Shown in pieces: positions 25,782-35,493 of a stretch of DNA of 64,000 nt. Where the stretch lies: assembly GCF_033954835.1 (NCBI RefSeq), contig NZ_CP121471.1:2846501-2910500 (forward strand). Reading direction: 5' to 3'. The notes below the pieces were generated by a model. The model did no database searches and was not told the origin of the DNA. It was given only the letters and a program-made list of their open reading frames with translations. How positions within the stretch are numbered: the first letter of the stretch is position 1; every line of letters starts with the position of its first letter. The position numbers and the translations under genes were made by a program. Source of the stretch: Thiorhodovibrio frisius. Lineage in GTDB: Bacteria; Pseudomonadota; Gammaproteobacteria; Chromatiales; Chromatiaceae.

Positions 25782-26581
25782 CTGAGCCGACACCTCTGCC
25801 CGCCGCCGCCAGCCGCGTCCCGCCGGCCTGGCTGGTGCGCGTCCTGGCGCTGCTGTGCGCCCTGGTGTTCATTGCCCTGCCGAGCTTGCTGTTGCCTGCC
25901 GGCGACCCGGTCGCGGTTTTGCTCCTCGACCATCACGCGCTGCCGCCGCCCAATTCGCCTTTCGTCTATCCCTTCACCATCCAGAATCTAATGCACCTGC
26001 TGCTGTTCGCCGGCTTTGGCGAGCTGTTCGTGCGCTGGCGTGTGCTGCGCGATGAATCCGCCCTGCTCGCCGCGCATCTGCTGCCCGAAGACCCGCGCGT
26101 GGTGCTGCAAAGCCACGACCTGCCAGCGATTCGCGCGCGCGTTGCCGGTCGCCACGATGGCGAACAGGGCGTGCTGCCGGGGCTGATCGACCTGTGCATC
26201 CTGCAATTCCAGTCGAGCCGCTCGGTCGATCAAGTGGTCAGTGTGCTCAACTCCAGCCTGGAGTTGATCGCCCACCGGGTTGATCTGTGCTACGCCATGC
26301 TGCGTTATCTGGTCTGGGTCATTCCCACCATCGGTTTCATCGGCACCGTGATCGGCATCGCGCTGGCGCTGAATCTGATCGATCCCAGCGCCGGCACGCA
26401 GCCCTTGGGCGAAATCGCCAAGGCACTGGGCGTAAGCTTCTACACAACGCTGGTTGCCCTGATCGAAAGCGCCATCCTGGTGCTGCTCCTCAATCTGGTG
26501 CAAACGCGCGAGGAGCGGATAATCAACCAAGCCGGCCACTATACGCTGGTCAATCTGGTCAACCGGCTTTACGCGGGGTGA
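25778..26581 (+). CDS. MotA/TolQ/ExbB-type proton channel protein
   Basis: 267 residues with hydrophobic segments at about 19-42, 66-86, 175-198 and 218-240, and a cytoplasmic loop between the second and third. The third and fourth segments show the family pattern: YLVWVIPTIGFIGTVIGIAL, then ALGVSFYTTLVALIESAILV. TolQ/ExbB/MotA subunits assemble as pentamers around ExbD/TolR/MotB dimers and use proton motive force. The ExbD-like protein at 24053 is the likely partner. Translationally coupled to the FHA-zinc ribbon gene. Similar stators occur in Zorya defence, but ZorC/D/E-type genes are absent here. Confidence 0.83.
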   Translation: MTEPTPLPAAASRVPPAWLVRVLALLCALVFIALPSLLLPAGDPVAVLLLDHHALPPPNSPFVYPFTIQNLMHLLLFAGFGELFVRWRVLRDESALLAAHLLPEDPRVVLQSHDLPAIRARVAGRHDGEQGVLPGLIDLCILQFQSSRSVDQVVSVLNSSLELIAHRVDLCYAMLRYLVWVIPTIGFIGTVIGIALALNLIDPSAGTQPLGEIAKALGVSFYTTLVALIESAILVLLLNLVQTREERIINQAGHYTLVNLVNRLYAG

Positions 26582-26777
26582 TGACGCGGGCGGTTTTGCG
26601 ACTTGCCTAACGTCTGCGAAAACACGGCCAAGAAAGTGGGCAGCGACAGAAGCGCACAACGTAGCGTCGCCGAGCGCATCGGCCAGGCGTTCGTTGCTTG
26701 CCGCAAATGATGGACGAAAATCACCTTTGACGGCATCTCTGCCATAATGCGCCAAGCTCCATAGCCAGCTGCTACCC

Positions 26778-27647
26778 ATGCCAAAATCTCGCAAGTCACC
26801 AGGCCCAGTTGCGCGATCAGCTCTCTCGCAGGCGTCAAAGGTCGCTGCGAAAGGTCCGCTGGTGGTGGCGGGCCAGCTCTGGCTTCAGATTGATGAGATT
26901 GCTTTTCTTGGCGAGGAGCGGATCGCGCTGCTGGAGCAGATCGACGCCTGCGGCTCCATCACCCGCGCAGCTCAGGCGGTCGGGATCAGCTACAAGGCCG
27001 CCTGGGATGCGGTCGATGCGATGAATACTCTCGCCCCTTCGGCCGTGGTGGTGACCGCCACCGGGGGGCGCGGTGGGGGCGGTACCCGCCTGACTGATGA
27101 AGGCCATCGCCTGATTGCCGCCTTCCGCACCATCGCCGCAGAGTATCGCCGCTTTCTCGCTGACGTGAATGCGGCGCTCGACGATGCCGGAGTCGACCTG
27201 AATCTGCTGCGGCGATTGTCCCTTCACAGCAGCGCGCGCAATCAGTTTTTTGGCCGCGTGGTCGCGGTCAGCGCGCGCATGGTAGATGCAGAAGTTGAAT
27301 TCGAGCTGCCGGGCGATCACCGCCTGCGCGCGGGCATCACCAACGAAAGTGTCGAGTCCCTTGGCCTGCGCCCGGGGCGCGAGGTGTGGGCGCTAGTCAA
27401 GGCGGTGGCCGTGGCCATTGAGCATCCCTCAGCGCCGACACCGGCCGGCTTCAATCGGCTCTGTGGTGAGGTAGAGCGCATTACCCGCAGCGACGGCCCC
27501 GCCGAGGTGGTTCTTGCCCTCGCTGGTGGCGTCCGGGTAAGCGGCGTTATTGCGGCTGAACAGCTAGCGCAGCACGGCATCCGCGAAGGCGAAGTGGCCT
27601 GCGCGCTATTCTCCGGCACCAGTGTGATCGTCGGCATCAGCGACTGA
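26778..27647 (+). CDS. modE: Molybdate-responsive transcriptional regulator ModE
   Basis: 289 residues: an N-terminal winged helix-turn-helix (RIALLEQIDACGSITRAAQA, SYKAAWDAVDAMN, GGRGGGGTRLTDEG), then two C-terminal molbindin (TOBE/Mop) domains (SSARNQFFGRVVAVSARMVD and FNRLCGEVERITRS). ModE dimers bound to molybdate repress mod operons and activate molybdoenzyme genes. It lies next to mop and modABC, and palindromes of ModE-box type are present nearby. Not overlapping the upstream ExbB-like gene (196 bp apart). Confidence 0.92.
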   Translation: MPKSRKSPGPVARSALSQASKVAAKGPLVVAGQLWLQIDEIAFLGEERIALLEQIDACGSITRAAQAVGISYKAAWDAVDAMNTLAPSAVVVTATGGRGGGGTRLTDEGHRLIAAFRTIAAEYRRFLADVNAALDDAGVDLNLLRRLSLHSSARNQFFGRVVAVSARMVDAEVEFELPGDHRLRAGITNESVESLGLRPGREVWALVKAVAVAIEHPSAPTPAGFNRLCGEVERITRSDGPAEVVLALAGGVRVSGVIAAEQLAQHGIREGEVACALFSGTSVIVGISD

Positions 27648-27781
27648 GGCATTGACCAGCGCCTTACTGTGAAACAGCCGCTTCATCCTCAGGGGTGGTA
27701 TCGCACCATCAACGTTAGCGCCCGGTTCAGTCGCAGGCGCCGCACCATCCCTGTGCAGCCTGAAGCTTTCGCAAGCAATTT

Positions 27782-27805
27782 CGCTATATTTTAGTGCATA
27801 TAGCG
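27782..27805. promoter_or_regulatory. 24-bp ModE-box-like palindrome between modE and mop 3' ends
   Basis: Perfect 8-bp arms CGCTATAT / ATATAGCG with an 8-base spacer, the size and half-site type of ModE operators. It sits between two convergent stops, so no obvious promoter is controlled. It could also serve as a transcript hairpin. Confidence 0.5.
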
Positions 27806-27808
27806 TAA

Positions 27809-28237
27809 TCAGGTTGGCACGCCCAGCACCACCAAGGGTGCCTTGATCAGGGCGGTGGCCTCAACGCCTTCCGCCAGCCCTAGTTCATCGCAGGCATCGT
27901 GGGTGATACTGGCCCGCACCTGCTCGCCAGAGGCCAGGGCAAGGGTCACCTCGGCATGCACCGGCCCTTTTTTGAGCGCGATGACCTTTCCGGGGAGACG
28001 GTTACGCGCTGACAGACGCATGCCGGTGTCATCGGTCATCACCAGCACTGAGGACGCCTTGAACAGTGCGACCACCTCTGTTTCAGGCTGAATACCTAAG
28101 GATTGGACGCTCTCCCTGGTAACGATGGCGACAATTTCCTGACCACCGCCCAGGACCAGCCGAACCTCGGCATTGACGGCACCAAGGGTAACCGCGACGA
28201 CTTTGCCGCGAAGTTGGTTGCGTGCACTAATTTTCAT
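27809..28237 (-). CDS. Di-domain molbindin (Mop-type molybdate-binding protein)
   Basis: 142 residues made of two tandem Mop/TOBE domains of about 68 residues each. The repeats start KISARNQLRGKVVAVTLGAV and RLSARNRLPGKVIALKKGPV, each ending with an ALFKASSVLV or ALIKAPLVVL strand. It resembles ModG of Azotobacter, which stores or buffers molybdate in the cytoplasm. The ATG at 28237 is used; the upstream frame has no family match. It is divergent from modA across an intergenic region holding a ModE box. Confidence 0.88.
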   Translation of the reverse strand: MKISARNQLRGKVVAVTLGAVNAEVRLVLGGGQEIVAIVTRESVQSLGIQPETEVVALFKASSVLVMTDDTGMRLSARNRLPGKVIALKKGPVHAEVTLALASGEQVRASITHDACDELGLAEGVEATALIKAPLVVLGVPT

Positions 28238-28319
28238 GGGATTTTCCTCATGCAGTTGGAAATAACATCGCACCCGCCACGCGCGTGACGGGCACTTGAG
28301 AGCGGGCACAAGCGATTGT

Positions 28320-28342
28320 CGTTATACCCTAATATAATAACG
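28320..28342. promoter_or_regulatory. ModE operator (Mo box) between mop and modA
   Basis: CGTTAT and ATAACG arms separated by 11 bases, closely matching the E. coli modABC operator (CGTTAT-N12-ATAACG). It lies in the 306-bp divergent spacer between mop and modA, the expected place for molybdate repression. A further half-site-like CGTTATATG occurs at 28372. Confidence 0.7.
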
Positions 28343-28543
28343 TATGACTCTTAACTGAGCGAATTTTGGCACGTTATATGCTGAAGCCTTCACCGGAGTC
28401 ACTCAATCAAGCACCCTATTGCCAGACAGGGGCTCTTTTCTCGGTGGCGACCGATCAAAACCGAGCCAGCATGGTACCGGTTTCGCCATTTCTTTTGTAT
28501 ATTGCGATGTAAGCATTTTAACCCAACAATGAGGCTCTTTCCG

Positions 28544-29329
28544 ATGAATCCATTCCAACTGTCTTCTGCGCCCCGAACGCCGGCGGCTCTCATCCTGACC
28601 CTGTTTACTGGTCTGACGCCCCTTGCAGCCAACGCGGACGAGGCCCAGATCGCCGTCGCGGCCAATTTCACTGCGCCGATGAAGGCAATCATTGCAAGCT
28701 TTGAGGAAGACACCGACCACACCGTCAAGGCATCCTATGGCTCGACCGGCAAGCTTTATGCTCAGATCAAGAACGGCGCCCCTTTTGAGGCCCTGCTTGC
28801 GGCCGATCAGAAGCGCCCGAAACTGCTGGAGGAAGAGGACAAGCTGGGCGTGCCCGGTACGCGCTTCACCTATGCCATCGGCACCCTGGTGCTGTGGTCC
28901 GCCGACGCGGATAAGGTCGAGGACGGCCCGGCGCTGTTGAAGTCTGGCGACTTTAACAAGCTGTCGATCGCCAACCCCAAGCTGGCACCCTATGGCGAGG
29001 CATCCATTGAGACTCTGGAGGCACTCGACCTGAAAGACACCATCGAGCCCAAGTTCGTGATGGGTGAGAACATCGCCCAGACCTATCAGTTTGTCGACAC
29101 CGGCAATGCGGACATTGGCTTTGTCGCTCTGTCGCAGGTTATGGAAGGCGGGAAAATCATCAAGGGCTCGGGCTGGGTGGTGCCCAGTGAGATGCACGCA
29201 CCAATCCGCCAGGATGCGCTCATTCTCGAGTCTGGCAAAGACAACCCGGCAGTGACGGAACTCTTCAGCTATCTCAAGGGCGAGAAGGCGAAGGCGATCA
29301 TTCACGACTTCGGCTACGAAACCGATTGA
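28544..29329 (+). CDS. modA: Molybdate ABC transporter, periplasmic binding protein
   Basis: 261 residues with a signal peptide (cleavage after ANA, about residue 30) and the ModA pattern: QIAVAANFTAPMKAIIASFE, GSTGKLYAQIKNGAPFEALL, ADQKRPKLLEEE and a C-terminal ALSQVMEGG segment. Binds molybdate or tungstate in the periplasm for ModBC. The ATG at 28544 has GAGG upstream; ATG at 28529 is possible. First gene of modABC. Confidence 0.94.
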   Translation: MNPFQLSSAPRTPAALILTLFTGLTPLAANADEAQIAVAANFTAPMKAIIASFEEDTDHTVKASYGSTGKLYAQIKNGAPFEALLAADQKRPKLLEEEDKLGVPGTRFTYAIGTLVLWSADADKVEDGPALLKSGDFNKLSIANPKLAPYGEASIETLEALDLKDTIEPKFVMGENIAQTYQFVDTGNADIGFVALSQVMEGGKIIKGSGWVVPSEMHAPIRQDALILESGKDNPAVTELFSYLKGEKAKAIIHDFGYETD

Positions 29330-29412
29330 GCCTGAGCGCGAACGAGGACGGGGCCTAGTGCCCCATCCTCGAACACTCATCCACGACCACGCAACACACG
29401 AAAATCGCAACG

Positions 29413-30090
29413 ATGTTCCTGACAGAAACTGATATCGAGGCGATTGCCCTCACCCTGCGCCTGGCCACGGTCACCACACTGATCCTATTCGCCCTCGGCA
29501 CCCCCATCGCCTGGTGGCTGGCACGGACCCGCTCGCGCTGGAAAGGACCGATTGGCGCCGTGGTCGCCCTGCCGCTGGTGCTGCCACCCTCGGTGCTAGG
29601 CTTTTACCTGCTGGTGGCCATGGGGCCGAACGGGCCGGTGGGGCGGCTGACTGAAGCTTTCGGCATCGGACTGCTACCCTTTACCTTCTGGGGCTTGGTG
29701 GCGGGTTCCGTGTTCTACTCCCTGCCCTTCATGGTGCAACCGGTGCAGAACGCCTTCGAGAGCATCGGCGACCGCCCGCTGGAAGCAGCAGCCACCCTGC
29801 GCGCCGCGCCCCTGGATCGCTTCTTCAGCGTGGCGCTGCCGCTGTCGCTGCCAGGCTTTGTCACCGCCGGCATTCTCACCTTTGCCCACACCGTCGGTGA
29901 GTTTGGCGTGGTGCTGATGATCGGCGGGAACATTCCGGGGGTGACCCGAGTCGCCTCGGTGCAGATTTACGATTATGTCGAGGCGCTGGAATACGGCAAC
30001 GCGCACCGACTGGCCGCAGTCCTGTTGGTATTCTCTTTCTTGGTTCTCTTGGCCCTGTATACGTGGAAACCGAGCGGGAAGAAGCAATGA
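29413..30090 (+). CDS. modB: Molybdate ABC transporter permease
   Basis: 225 residues with five hydrophobic helices and the permease EAA loop ([20 protein letters not shown]). ModB-specific marks are [15 protein letters not shown] and [15 protein letters not shown]. It forms the membrane channel for ModA-delivered molybdate. It ends with an ATGA overlap into modC. Confidence 0.94.
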   Translation: MFLTETDIEAIALTLRLATVTTLILFALGTPIAWWLARTRSRWKGPIGAVVALPLVLPPSVLGFYLLVAMGPNGPVGRLTEAFGIGLLPFTFWGLVAGSVFYSLPFMVQPVQNAFESIGDRPLEAAATLRAAPLDRFFSVALPLSLPGFVTAGILTFAHTVGEFGVVLMIGGNIPGVTRVASVQIYDYVEALEYGNAHRLAAVLLVFSFLVLLALYTWKPSGKKQ

Positions 30091-31247
30091 GCAATCCCCA
30101 AGCAAACACAAAAACCGCAGGAGCCACAACCGGACTGCTGCCGCTGATTGAGGCGCGTTTCCGGGTCAACTGGCCTGGCTTCACAATGGAGTTGGACGAA
30201 CGGCTGCCAGCACGCGGCGTCACCGCGCTCTTTGGCCATTCCGGCTCCGGCAAGACCACACTGCTACGCTGCATCGCCGGTTTGGAGCGGGCTGCCGAGG
30301 GCGAGCTACGCTTTAACGGCCAGGTTTGGCAGGATGCTCGCACCTGGGTGCCAACCCATCAACGGCCCATTGGCTACGTCTTTCAAGAGGCGAGCCTGTT
30401 CCCACATTTGAGCGTGCTCGGCAATCTGCGCTATGGCCAGAAGCGCAGCCGCGCGCGCGAGCAGGCCCAGCATGTGCCAGATTCAGGGGATGCTCGGTCG
30501 GCTGCCTTCTGCCTGGATCATGCCATCGAGTTGCTCGGCATCGGCCATCTGCTCGACCGGCGCCCGGCGGCACTCTCCGGCGGCGAGCGGCAGCGAGTCG
30601 GCATGGCGCGCGCGCTGGCGGTCAATCCGCGCCTGCTGCTGATGGACGAGCCGCTTGCGGCGCTTGATCTCAAACGCAAGCAGGAGATTCTGCCCTATCT
30701 GGAGCGCCTGCATGATGATCTGGAGATCCCGGTGCTCTATGTCAGCCACTCGCCCGACGAGGTCGCGCGACTGGCCGATCATCTGGTGGTGATGGACGCC
30801 GGTCGCGTGCTGGCTAGCGGCCCGCTAAACGACACCCTGGCGCGGCTCGATCTGCCGATTCGCCTGGGCGAGGACGCCGGAGTGGTGCTCGATGGCCAGG
30901 TGGCCGAGCGCGACGAGCGCTGGCATCTGCTGCGAGTCGCCTGCTGTCAGACCAGCCTGTGGGTGCGCGATACCGGCGCGGCGGTTGGCGATCATGCGCG
31001 CATTCGCATCCTGGCGCGAGATGTCAGCATCACTCATGCCCCGCAGCCCGAGACCAGCATTTTGAACACCCTGCCCGCGCGCGTCATTTCCCTAGGCGAT
31101 GACGCCCATCCGGCACTGGCGCTGGTGAAGCTCGATCTGTCCGGCTCACCGCTACTGGCGCGCGTCACCCAGCGCTCAGCGGAGCAACTGGGGCTCAAGC
31201 CCGCCATGGATGTCTGGATTCAAATCAAGGCGGTGGCTTTGCTTTAG
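30087..31247 (+). CDS. modC: Molybdate ABC transporter ATP-binding protein
   Basis: 386 residues. ATPase motifs: Walker [11 protein letters not shown]-loop YVFQEASLF, signature [15 protein letters not shown], Walker [13 protein letters not shown] and switch HS in YVSHSPDE. The C-terminus is a TOBE/Mop regulatory domain ([12 protein letters not shown] ... [20 protein letters not shown]). It energises molybdate import with ModA and ModB. The ATG at 30087 overlaps the modB stop. Confidence 0.94.
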   Translation: MSNPQANTKTAGATTGLLPLIEARFRVNWPGFTMELDERLPARGVTALFGHSGSGKTTLLRCIAGLERAAEGELRFNGQVWQDARTWVPTHQRPIGYVFQEASLFPHLSVLGNLRYGQKRSRAREQAQHVPDSGDARSAAFCLDHAIELLGIGHLLDRRPAALSGGERQRVGMARALAVNPRLLLMDEPLAALDLKRKQEILPYLERLHDDLEIPVLYVSHSPDEVARLADHLVVMDAGRVLASGPLNDTLARLDLPIRLGEDAGVVLDGQVAERDERWHLLRVACCQTSLWVRDTGAAVGDHARIRILARDVSITHAPQPETSILNTLPARVISLGDDAHPALALVKLDLSGSPLLARVTQRSAEQLGLKPAMDVWIQIKAVALL

Positions 31248-31494
31248 CCTGAAACCGCAACGTCATCCGCCGGGGTGGTGCCATACTTTTAAGAGTTAGT
31301 CGCTTGTCCGCTGCAACTCAGGCGTATAGTCGTGCGTCTGGGCTTGCAAGCTCGTCGAGTTTGCTGCGTAATCCGGATAATTTCGCCACGCAACAATTGA
31401 CCGATCCTGCCTCCCCGCCTAATCTAATGAGGCTCTCCCGTTCTGGCGCCCCGCTGCGCCGGCCGGCCCTCGACACCATGGCATTCCGGCGACT

Positions 31495-32448
31495 ATGAAA
31501 GATATCGAGATTACCCGCCCCCTAGAACTCGACAGATCGCAGACTGTCGCTCTCGATACGCATTCTTTTTTAAATATCCTGAATGTGCTGAATCTGGAGC
31601 TTTCGGACCTGGCCGAAATGTGCGATCTGGAAAGCGCGCTTGAGGGCGATATCAACCGAATTTTCCAACTGGCCGATGAGATGTCGAACCCTGATACCGC
31701 CTATGCGCGAATTGCCGGGCTTGATCAGGACATCGCGGCCATCGAGCGAAAATTGGACGAGCAACTGGCCACCCGGCCCGAAGCGCGCGACTCGGCCAAG
31801 GTGCGCGAGGCGCGCGAGAATCTGGAGTCGATTTTCTCGGTGCTGCGCAAGCGCGTTGCCGATCTTCAGGCGCGTATTGACGACCTGACGTCCTGGCGGG
31901 AGTTTGAAATTGCACGGATGATCGAGGACTTTCAAAAAGTGTTTGGCGCTATCGAGAAAAATAGCAAGGGGCGTTTTCGTATCATCGATAACATCGCCGC
32001 ACAGGAGTCCCAAGACTATTACGTCGATTTCAAAGTGCACAGCTCCGAGGACCCGTTAATCCGCATGCCGGCGGTGCTGATCGATGTGGTGCGAGACCTG
32101 CTTGCCAATGCACGCAAATACACGTCACCCGGTGGCCGCATCAATGCCGGCGTGTGGAGCGATGACAGCCGGCTGTGCATTAGCGTGGAGGACTCCGGCC
32201 GGGGGATTCCCGAGGATGAAATTGAATCAGTCATCGACTACGGCCAGCGCGCCTCCAATGTGCAAGATCGCCGCACCATGGGCGGCGGCCTCGGGCTAAC
32301 CAAGGCCTATTTTATTTGCAAGCAACTCGGCGGGCGGTTTTGGATTCGCTCGGAGTTGGATCGAGGTACGCGAATTCGGATGATGATTCCAAAGATTGCC
32401 GGGGAAGTCAGCGACTGCTCGGAGCCTTTAGATACTGCGGCAGATTAA
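31495..32448 (+). CDS. Sensor histidine kinase-like protein
   Basis: 317 residues. The C-terminal HATPase_c domain is complete: N box RDLLANARKYTSPGG, G1 EDSGRGIPEDE, G2 GGGLGLTKAYF. The N-terminal helix contains DTHSFLNILNVLNLELSDLA, in which His23 is a candidate phosphoacceptor of a non-standard H box. A long helical stretch follows (about 85-150). No membrane segments, so it is cytoplasmic. No response regulator is adjacent, hence orphan. Not overlapping modC or nadE. Confidence 0.75.
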   Translation: MKDIEITRPLELDRSQTVALDTHSFLNILNVLNLELSDLAEMCDLESALEGDINRIFQLADEMSNPDTAYARIAGLDQDIAAIERKLDEQLATRPEARDSAKVREARENLESIFSVLRKRVADLQARIDDLTSWREFEIARMIEDFQKVFGAIEKNSKGRFRIIDNIAAQESQDYYVDFKVHSSEDPLIRMPAVLIDVVRDLLANARKYTSPGGRINAGVWSDDSRLCISVEDSGRGIPEDEIESVIDYGQRASNVQDRRTMGGGLGLTKAYFICKQLGGRFWIRSELDRGTRIRMMIPKIAGEVSDCSEPLDTAAD

Positions 32449-32463
32449 GGTTGCGCTTGCAGC

Positions 32464-32479
32464 GGTGAATTGATTCACC
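32464..32479. repeat. REP-like palindrome
   Basis: Seven-base arms GGTGAAT / ATTCACC with TG between, followed by CCCC. One of two such elements between the histidine kinase and nadE genes. Confidence 0.45.
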
Positions 32480-32520
32480 CCAAAATCAGCCCTGATGCGC
32501 CTCCTAAGTCGCTTCCTCAA

Positions 32521-32543
32521 TCGCGGCTGAAGCCGCTCCCACC
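32521..32543. repeat. REP-like palindrome upstream of nadE
   Basis: GCGGCTGAAGCCGC core followed by TCCCACC. Read on the other strand it has the GGAGCGGCTTCAGCCGC form of Pseudomonas-type REP sequences. Just upstream of the nadE start. Confidence 0.6.
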
Positions 32544-32555
32544 AGAGTTTGGCTG

Positions 32556-34649
32556 ATGACTGATGCCGAGACGCCCTGCCCCCCTGCGGGCGATTTTTTC
32601 AACCTCTACCACCAAGGACTGGTGCGCGTAGCCGTCTGCGTGCCTGAGGTGGTCGTCGCCGACCCATCGACCAATGCCCGCGCCACTCTGCGCCTCGCCC
32701 AGCAGGCGGCTAAATCAGGCGCCTTGGTGGCCCTATTCCCCGAACTTGGGCTCTCGGCCTACAGCAACGAAGATCTCTTCCAGCAGCAGGCGCTGCTCGA
32801 TGCCAGCCTGGCGGCCCTGGATGAGGTGCGCCTGGCCAGCCGGGAGTTTGCCACCCTGCTGGCGGTTGGCCTGCCGCTGGCAGTCGACGGCCGACTGTTC
32901 AATACCGCCGTGCTGGTGCACCAGGGCCGGCTGCTGGGCGCGGCGCCAAAAAGCTATCTGCCAAATTTTCGTGAGTTCTACGAAAAACGCCAGTTCAGCC
33001 CAGCGCGCGACGCATTGAGTCGAGAGATTTCTCTGCTCGGAGAGACCATCCCCTTCGGCAACGATTTACTGTTCGAGGCACGCAATCTGCCCGGCTGCGT
33101 GCTGCACATGGAGCTGTGCGAGGATCTGTGGACGCCCATTCCACCCAGCACCCATGCCGCCCTGGCAGGCGCCACCCTGCTGTTGAACCTCTCCGCCAGC
33201 AACATCACCATTGGCAAGGCCGCCGAGCGCAATGCCCTGTGCGCGGCTCAGTCTGGCAAGTGCCTGGCGGCTTATCTTTACTCTGCCGCTGGGCCGGGCG
33301 AGTCGAGCACAGATCTCGCCTGGGACGGCCATGCGGTGATCTACGAAAACGGCCAGTTATTAGCTGAGTCTGAGCGCTTCGCGCCCAGCGAGCAAATAAT
33401 TCTGGCCGATATCGATCTCGATCTGCTCATTGGCGAGCGCCGCCGGCGCACCAGCTTTGGCGACGCAGCCGCCGCCGAGAGCGAACACCTGCGCGGGATG
33501 CGGCGGATTGGTTTCGCACCTGGGCTACCCGGCGGCGACCTGGGGCTCAGGCGCCGCGTCGAGCGCTTTCCTTTTGTGCCGGCCGATAGCCGCACACGCG
33601 ATGCCTATTGCTACGAGGCCTACAACATTCAGGTACAGGCCCTGGCCAAACGGCTGGCTGCCACGAGCATCGAGCGACTGGTGATCGGCGTCTCCGGCGG
33701 ACTGGATTCCACCCAGGCACTGCTGGTGGCCGCGCGCACCATGGACCGGCTCGGGCTGCCGCGCACCAATGTGCTGGCCTACACCCTGCCCGGCTTTGCC
33801 ACCGGCGAGTCTACCCGCGTCAATGCCTGGACGCTGATGCGCGCACTCGGCGTGACTGCGGCAGAAATCGACATCCGCCCCTCCTGCCTGCAAATGCTCC
33901 AAGACCTCGGCCATCCTTTTGCCGACGGGCAGCCGGTGCATGATGTCACCTTCGAGAACGTGCAGGCCGGAGAGCGCACCTCGCATCTGTTCCGGCTAGC
34001 AAATCATCATCAGGCATTGGTGCTCGGCACCGGAGATCTGTCGGAAATCGCGCTGGGCTGGTCCACCTATGGCGTGGGCGATCAGATGTCGCATTACAAT
34101 GTAAACGCATCGGTCAGCAAGACACTGATTCAATACCTGATCCGTTGGTTGATTGCCAGCAATCAATTCGATGATGCCACCAATGCAGTCCTGCAGCGCA
34201 TTCTCGACACAGAAATCTCACCCGAGCTAGTGCCACCCGATGCGCAGGGCCATATTCAAAGCACCCAGGACATCATCGGCCCCTATGAACTTCAGGACTT
34301 TCACCTCTATTACATCAGCCGCTATGGTCTGCGCCCGAGCAAGGTAGCTTTTTTGGCCTGGCATGCCTGGCATGATCGCGCGCACGGCCCTTGGCCGGAT
34401 GGCATGAGACCCGAGGATCAGCAAGAGTATGATCTAAGCAGCATTCGCCGCTGGCTTGAGGTCTTTGTCCGGCGCTTTTTCGGTGGCAGTCAATTCAAGC
34501 GCAGCTGCATGCCTAATGGGCCAAAAGTCAGCTCCGGCGGATCACTGTCGCCGCGCGGGGACTGGCGCGCGCCAAGCGATGCGGTGGCGGCGGTGTGGCT
34601 GGATGAGTTGCGGCAAAATGTGCCAAATATCACTTCGGCGGAAAAGTAA
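32556..34649 (+). CDS. nadE: Glutamine-dependent NAD+ synthetase
   Basis: 697 residues with two fused domains. The N-terminal nitrilase-fold glutaminase has triad Glu63 ([10 protein letters not shown]), Lys132 (PKSYLPNF) and Cys188 (MELCEDLW). The C-terminal ammonia-dependent synthetase has the ATP-pyrophosphatase loop SGGLDST (380-386) and [12 protein letters not shown]. It makes NAD from deamido-NAD, glutamine and ATP, with ammonia channelled between domains. Length and layout are of the long bacterial type (as in mycobacteria). Apparently monocistronic. Confidence 0.95.
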   Translation: MTDAETPCPPAGDFFNLYHQGLVRVAVCVPEVVVADPSTNARATLRLAQQAAKSGALVALFPELGLSAYSNEDLFQQQALLDASLAALDEVRLASREFATLLAVGLPLAVDGRLFNTAVLVHQGRLLGAAPKSYLPNFREFYEKRQFSPARDALSREISLLGETIPFGNDLLFEARNLPGCVLHMELCEDLWTPIPPSTHAALAGATLLLNLSASNITIGKAAERNALCAAQSGKCLAAYLYSAAGPGESSTDLAWDGHAVIYENGQLLAESERFAPSEQIILADIDLDLLIGERRRRTSFGDAAAAESEHLRGMRRIGFAPGLPGGDLGLRRRVERFPFVPADSRTRDAYCYEAYNIQVQALAKRLAATSIERLVIGVSGGLDSTQALLVAARTMDRLGLPRTNVLAYTLPGFATGESTRVNAWTLMRALGVTAAEIDIRPSCLQMLQDLGHPFADGQPVHDVTFENVQAGERTSHLFRLANHHQALVLGTGDLSEIALGWSTYGVGDQMSHYNVNASVSKTLIQYLIRWLIASNQFDDATNAVLQRILDTEISPELVPPDAQGHIQSTQDIIGPYELQDFHLYYISRYGLRPSKVAFLAWHAWHDRAHGPWPDGMRPEDQQEYDLSSIRRWLEVFVRRFFGGSQFKRSCMPNGPKVSSGGSLSPRGDWRAPSDAVAAVWLDELRQNVPNITSAEK

Positions 34650-34651
34650 GA

Positions 34652-34665
34652 GCGAATTCATTCGC
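34652..34665. repeat. REP-like palindrome after nadE
   Basis: GCGAAT / ATTCGC arms with TC between, followed by CCCCTG. It starts three bases after the nadE stop, similar in form to the element at 32464. Confidence 0.45.
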
Positions 34666-34713
34666 CCCTGCAAGCGATGCACGGTCGCCAATTGCTCTGA
34701 CATCCGCATCTTG

Positions 34714-35493
34714 ATGGAGAGCCAAGTGTTCTCAATGGGTCAATCAATCCTACAGCCGGGGCGGTTCTTCGCTGCGGTCATCCTGTTCATCATGGCGTCG
34801 ACAGGACTGGCAAAAACGGCGGCAATCCCCTCCTATGATGTCTCAACCGCAGGTATCGCCTCTAACCCATTTCAGGTTTATTTGATTCAGGATGAGTCCA
34901 GGACATTGACGATTGATGAGATCGCATCGGGCCGTATCCAAGGTACCCTGACATCCTCCCGATTTCATATAAATTCTACTGACATTAACTATTGGTTTAT
35001 TTTCACTCTTGAGAACAACTCCAGTGAGCCGGTCAATCGAATTGTGCGATTTGACGAGCCATTTGCCGATCAGGCCAGTATTTACTACCGACAGAGAGGG
35101 GCCTGGCATGAGGAATCGGCGGGACTTGCGGTGCCGATTAAGGAGCGTCGCGTCTCTAATCGAAATCCAATCTTCCCAATCACCATTACCCCGGGAGAAG
35201 CCAAGACAGTCTATCTGAAGCTTCAGTCCAATGTTGCCAGGATCACCATTGGTTTGTATTGCGACAAGCCGGAAATCTTCCTAAATTGGGAGCTGCTGCA
35301 GACAGCTTTTTATATGTTCTATTTTGGCGCCGCCAGCGCCTTAATTGTTTACAATTTATTTTTGTTCTTCGCGCTCAATGAAAGACTCTATCTTTACTAT
35401 GTTTTGCATGGTCTTGCGTATAGTACCTTTGTGTTTTTTTATAGCGGATTTGATCTTTACCTCGGCATCGATAAGGACCTTCATTTGTTTTGA
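34714..35493 (+). pseudogene. DISM-type sensor, N-terminal half of a broken diguanylate cyclase
   Basis: Up to 259 residues: signal-like segment, periplasmic 7TMR-DISMED2 beta domain (FHINSTDINYWFIFTLENNS, VYLKLQSNVARITIGLY) and the first two helices of a 7TMR-DISM membrane unit. The frame stops at 35491 inside the membrane region. The remaining helices and GGDEF domain continue from a TTG in another frame. Related proteins have roughly 20 more residues between these parts, so a small deletion with frameshift is likely. ATG at 34714 or 34735. Confidence 0.75.

Noticed and set aside
25778-26581. Calling the ExbB-like gene ZorA of a Zorya defence system
   Set aside because: The partner has a YfaP-like rather than OmpA-like domain, and no ZorC, ZorD or ZorE homologue is present.
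12555-26581. Type VI secretion regulatory locus (PpkA/PppA/Fha)
   Set aside because: No tss structural gene occurs anywhere in the window.
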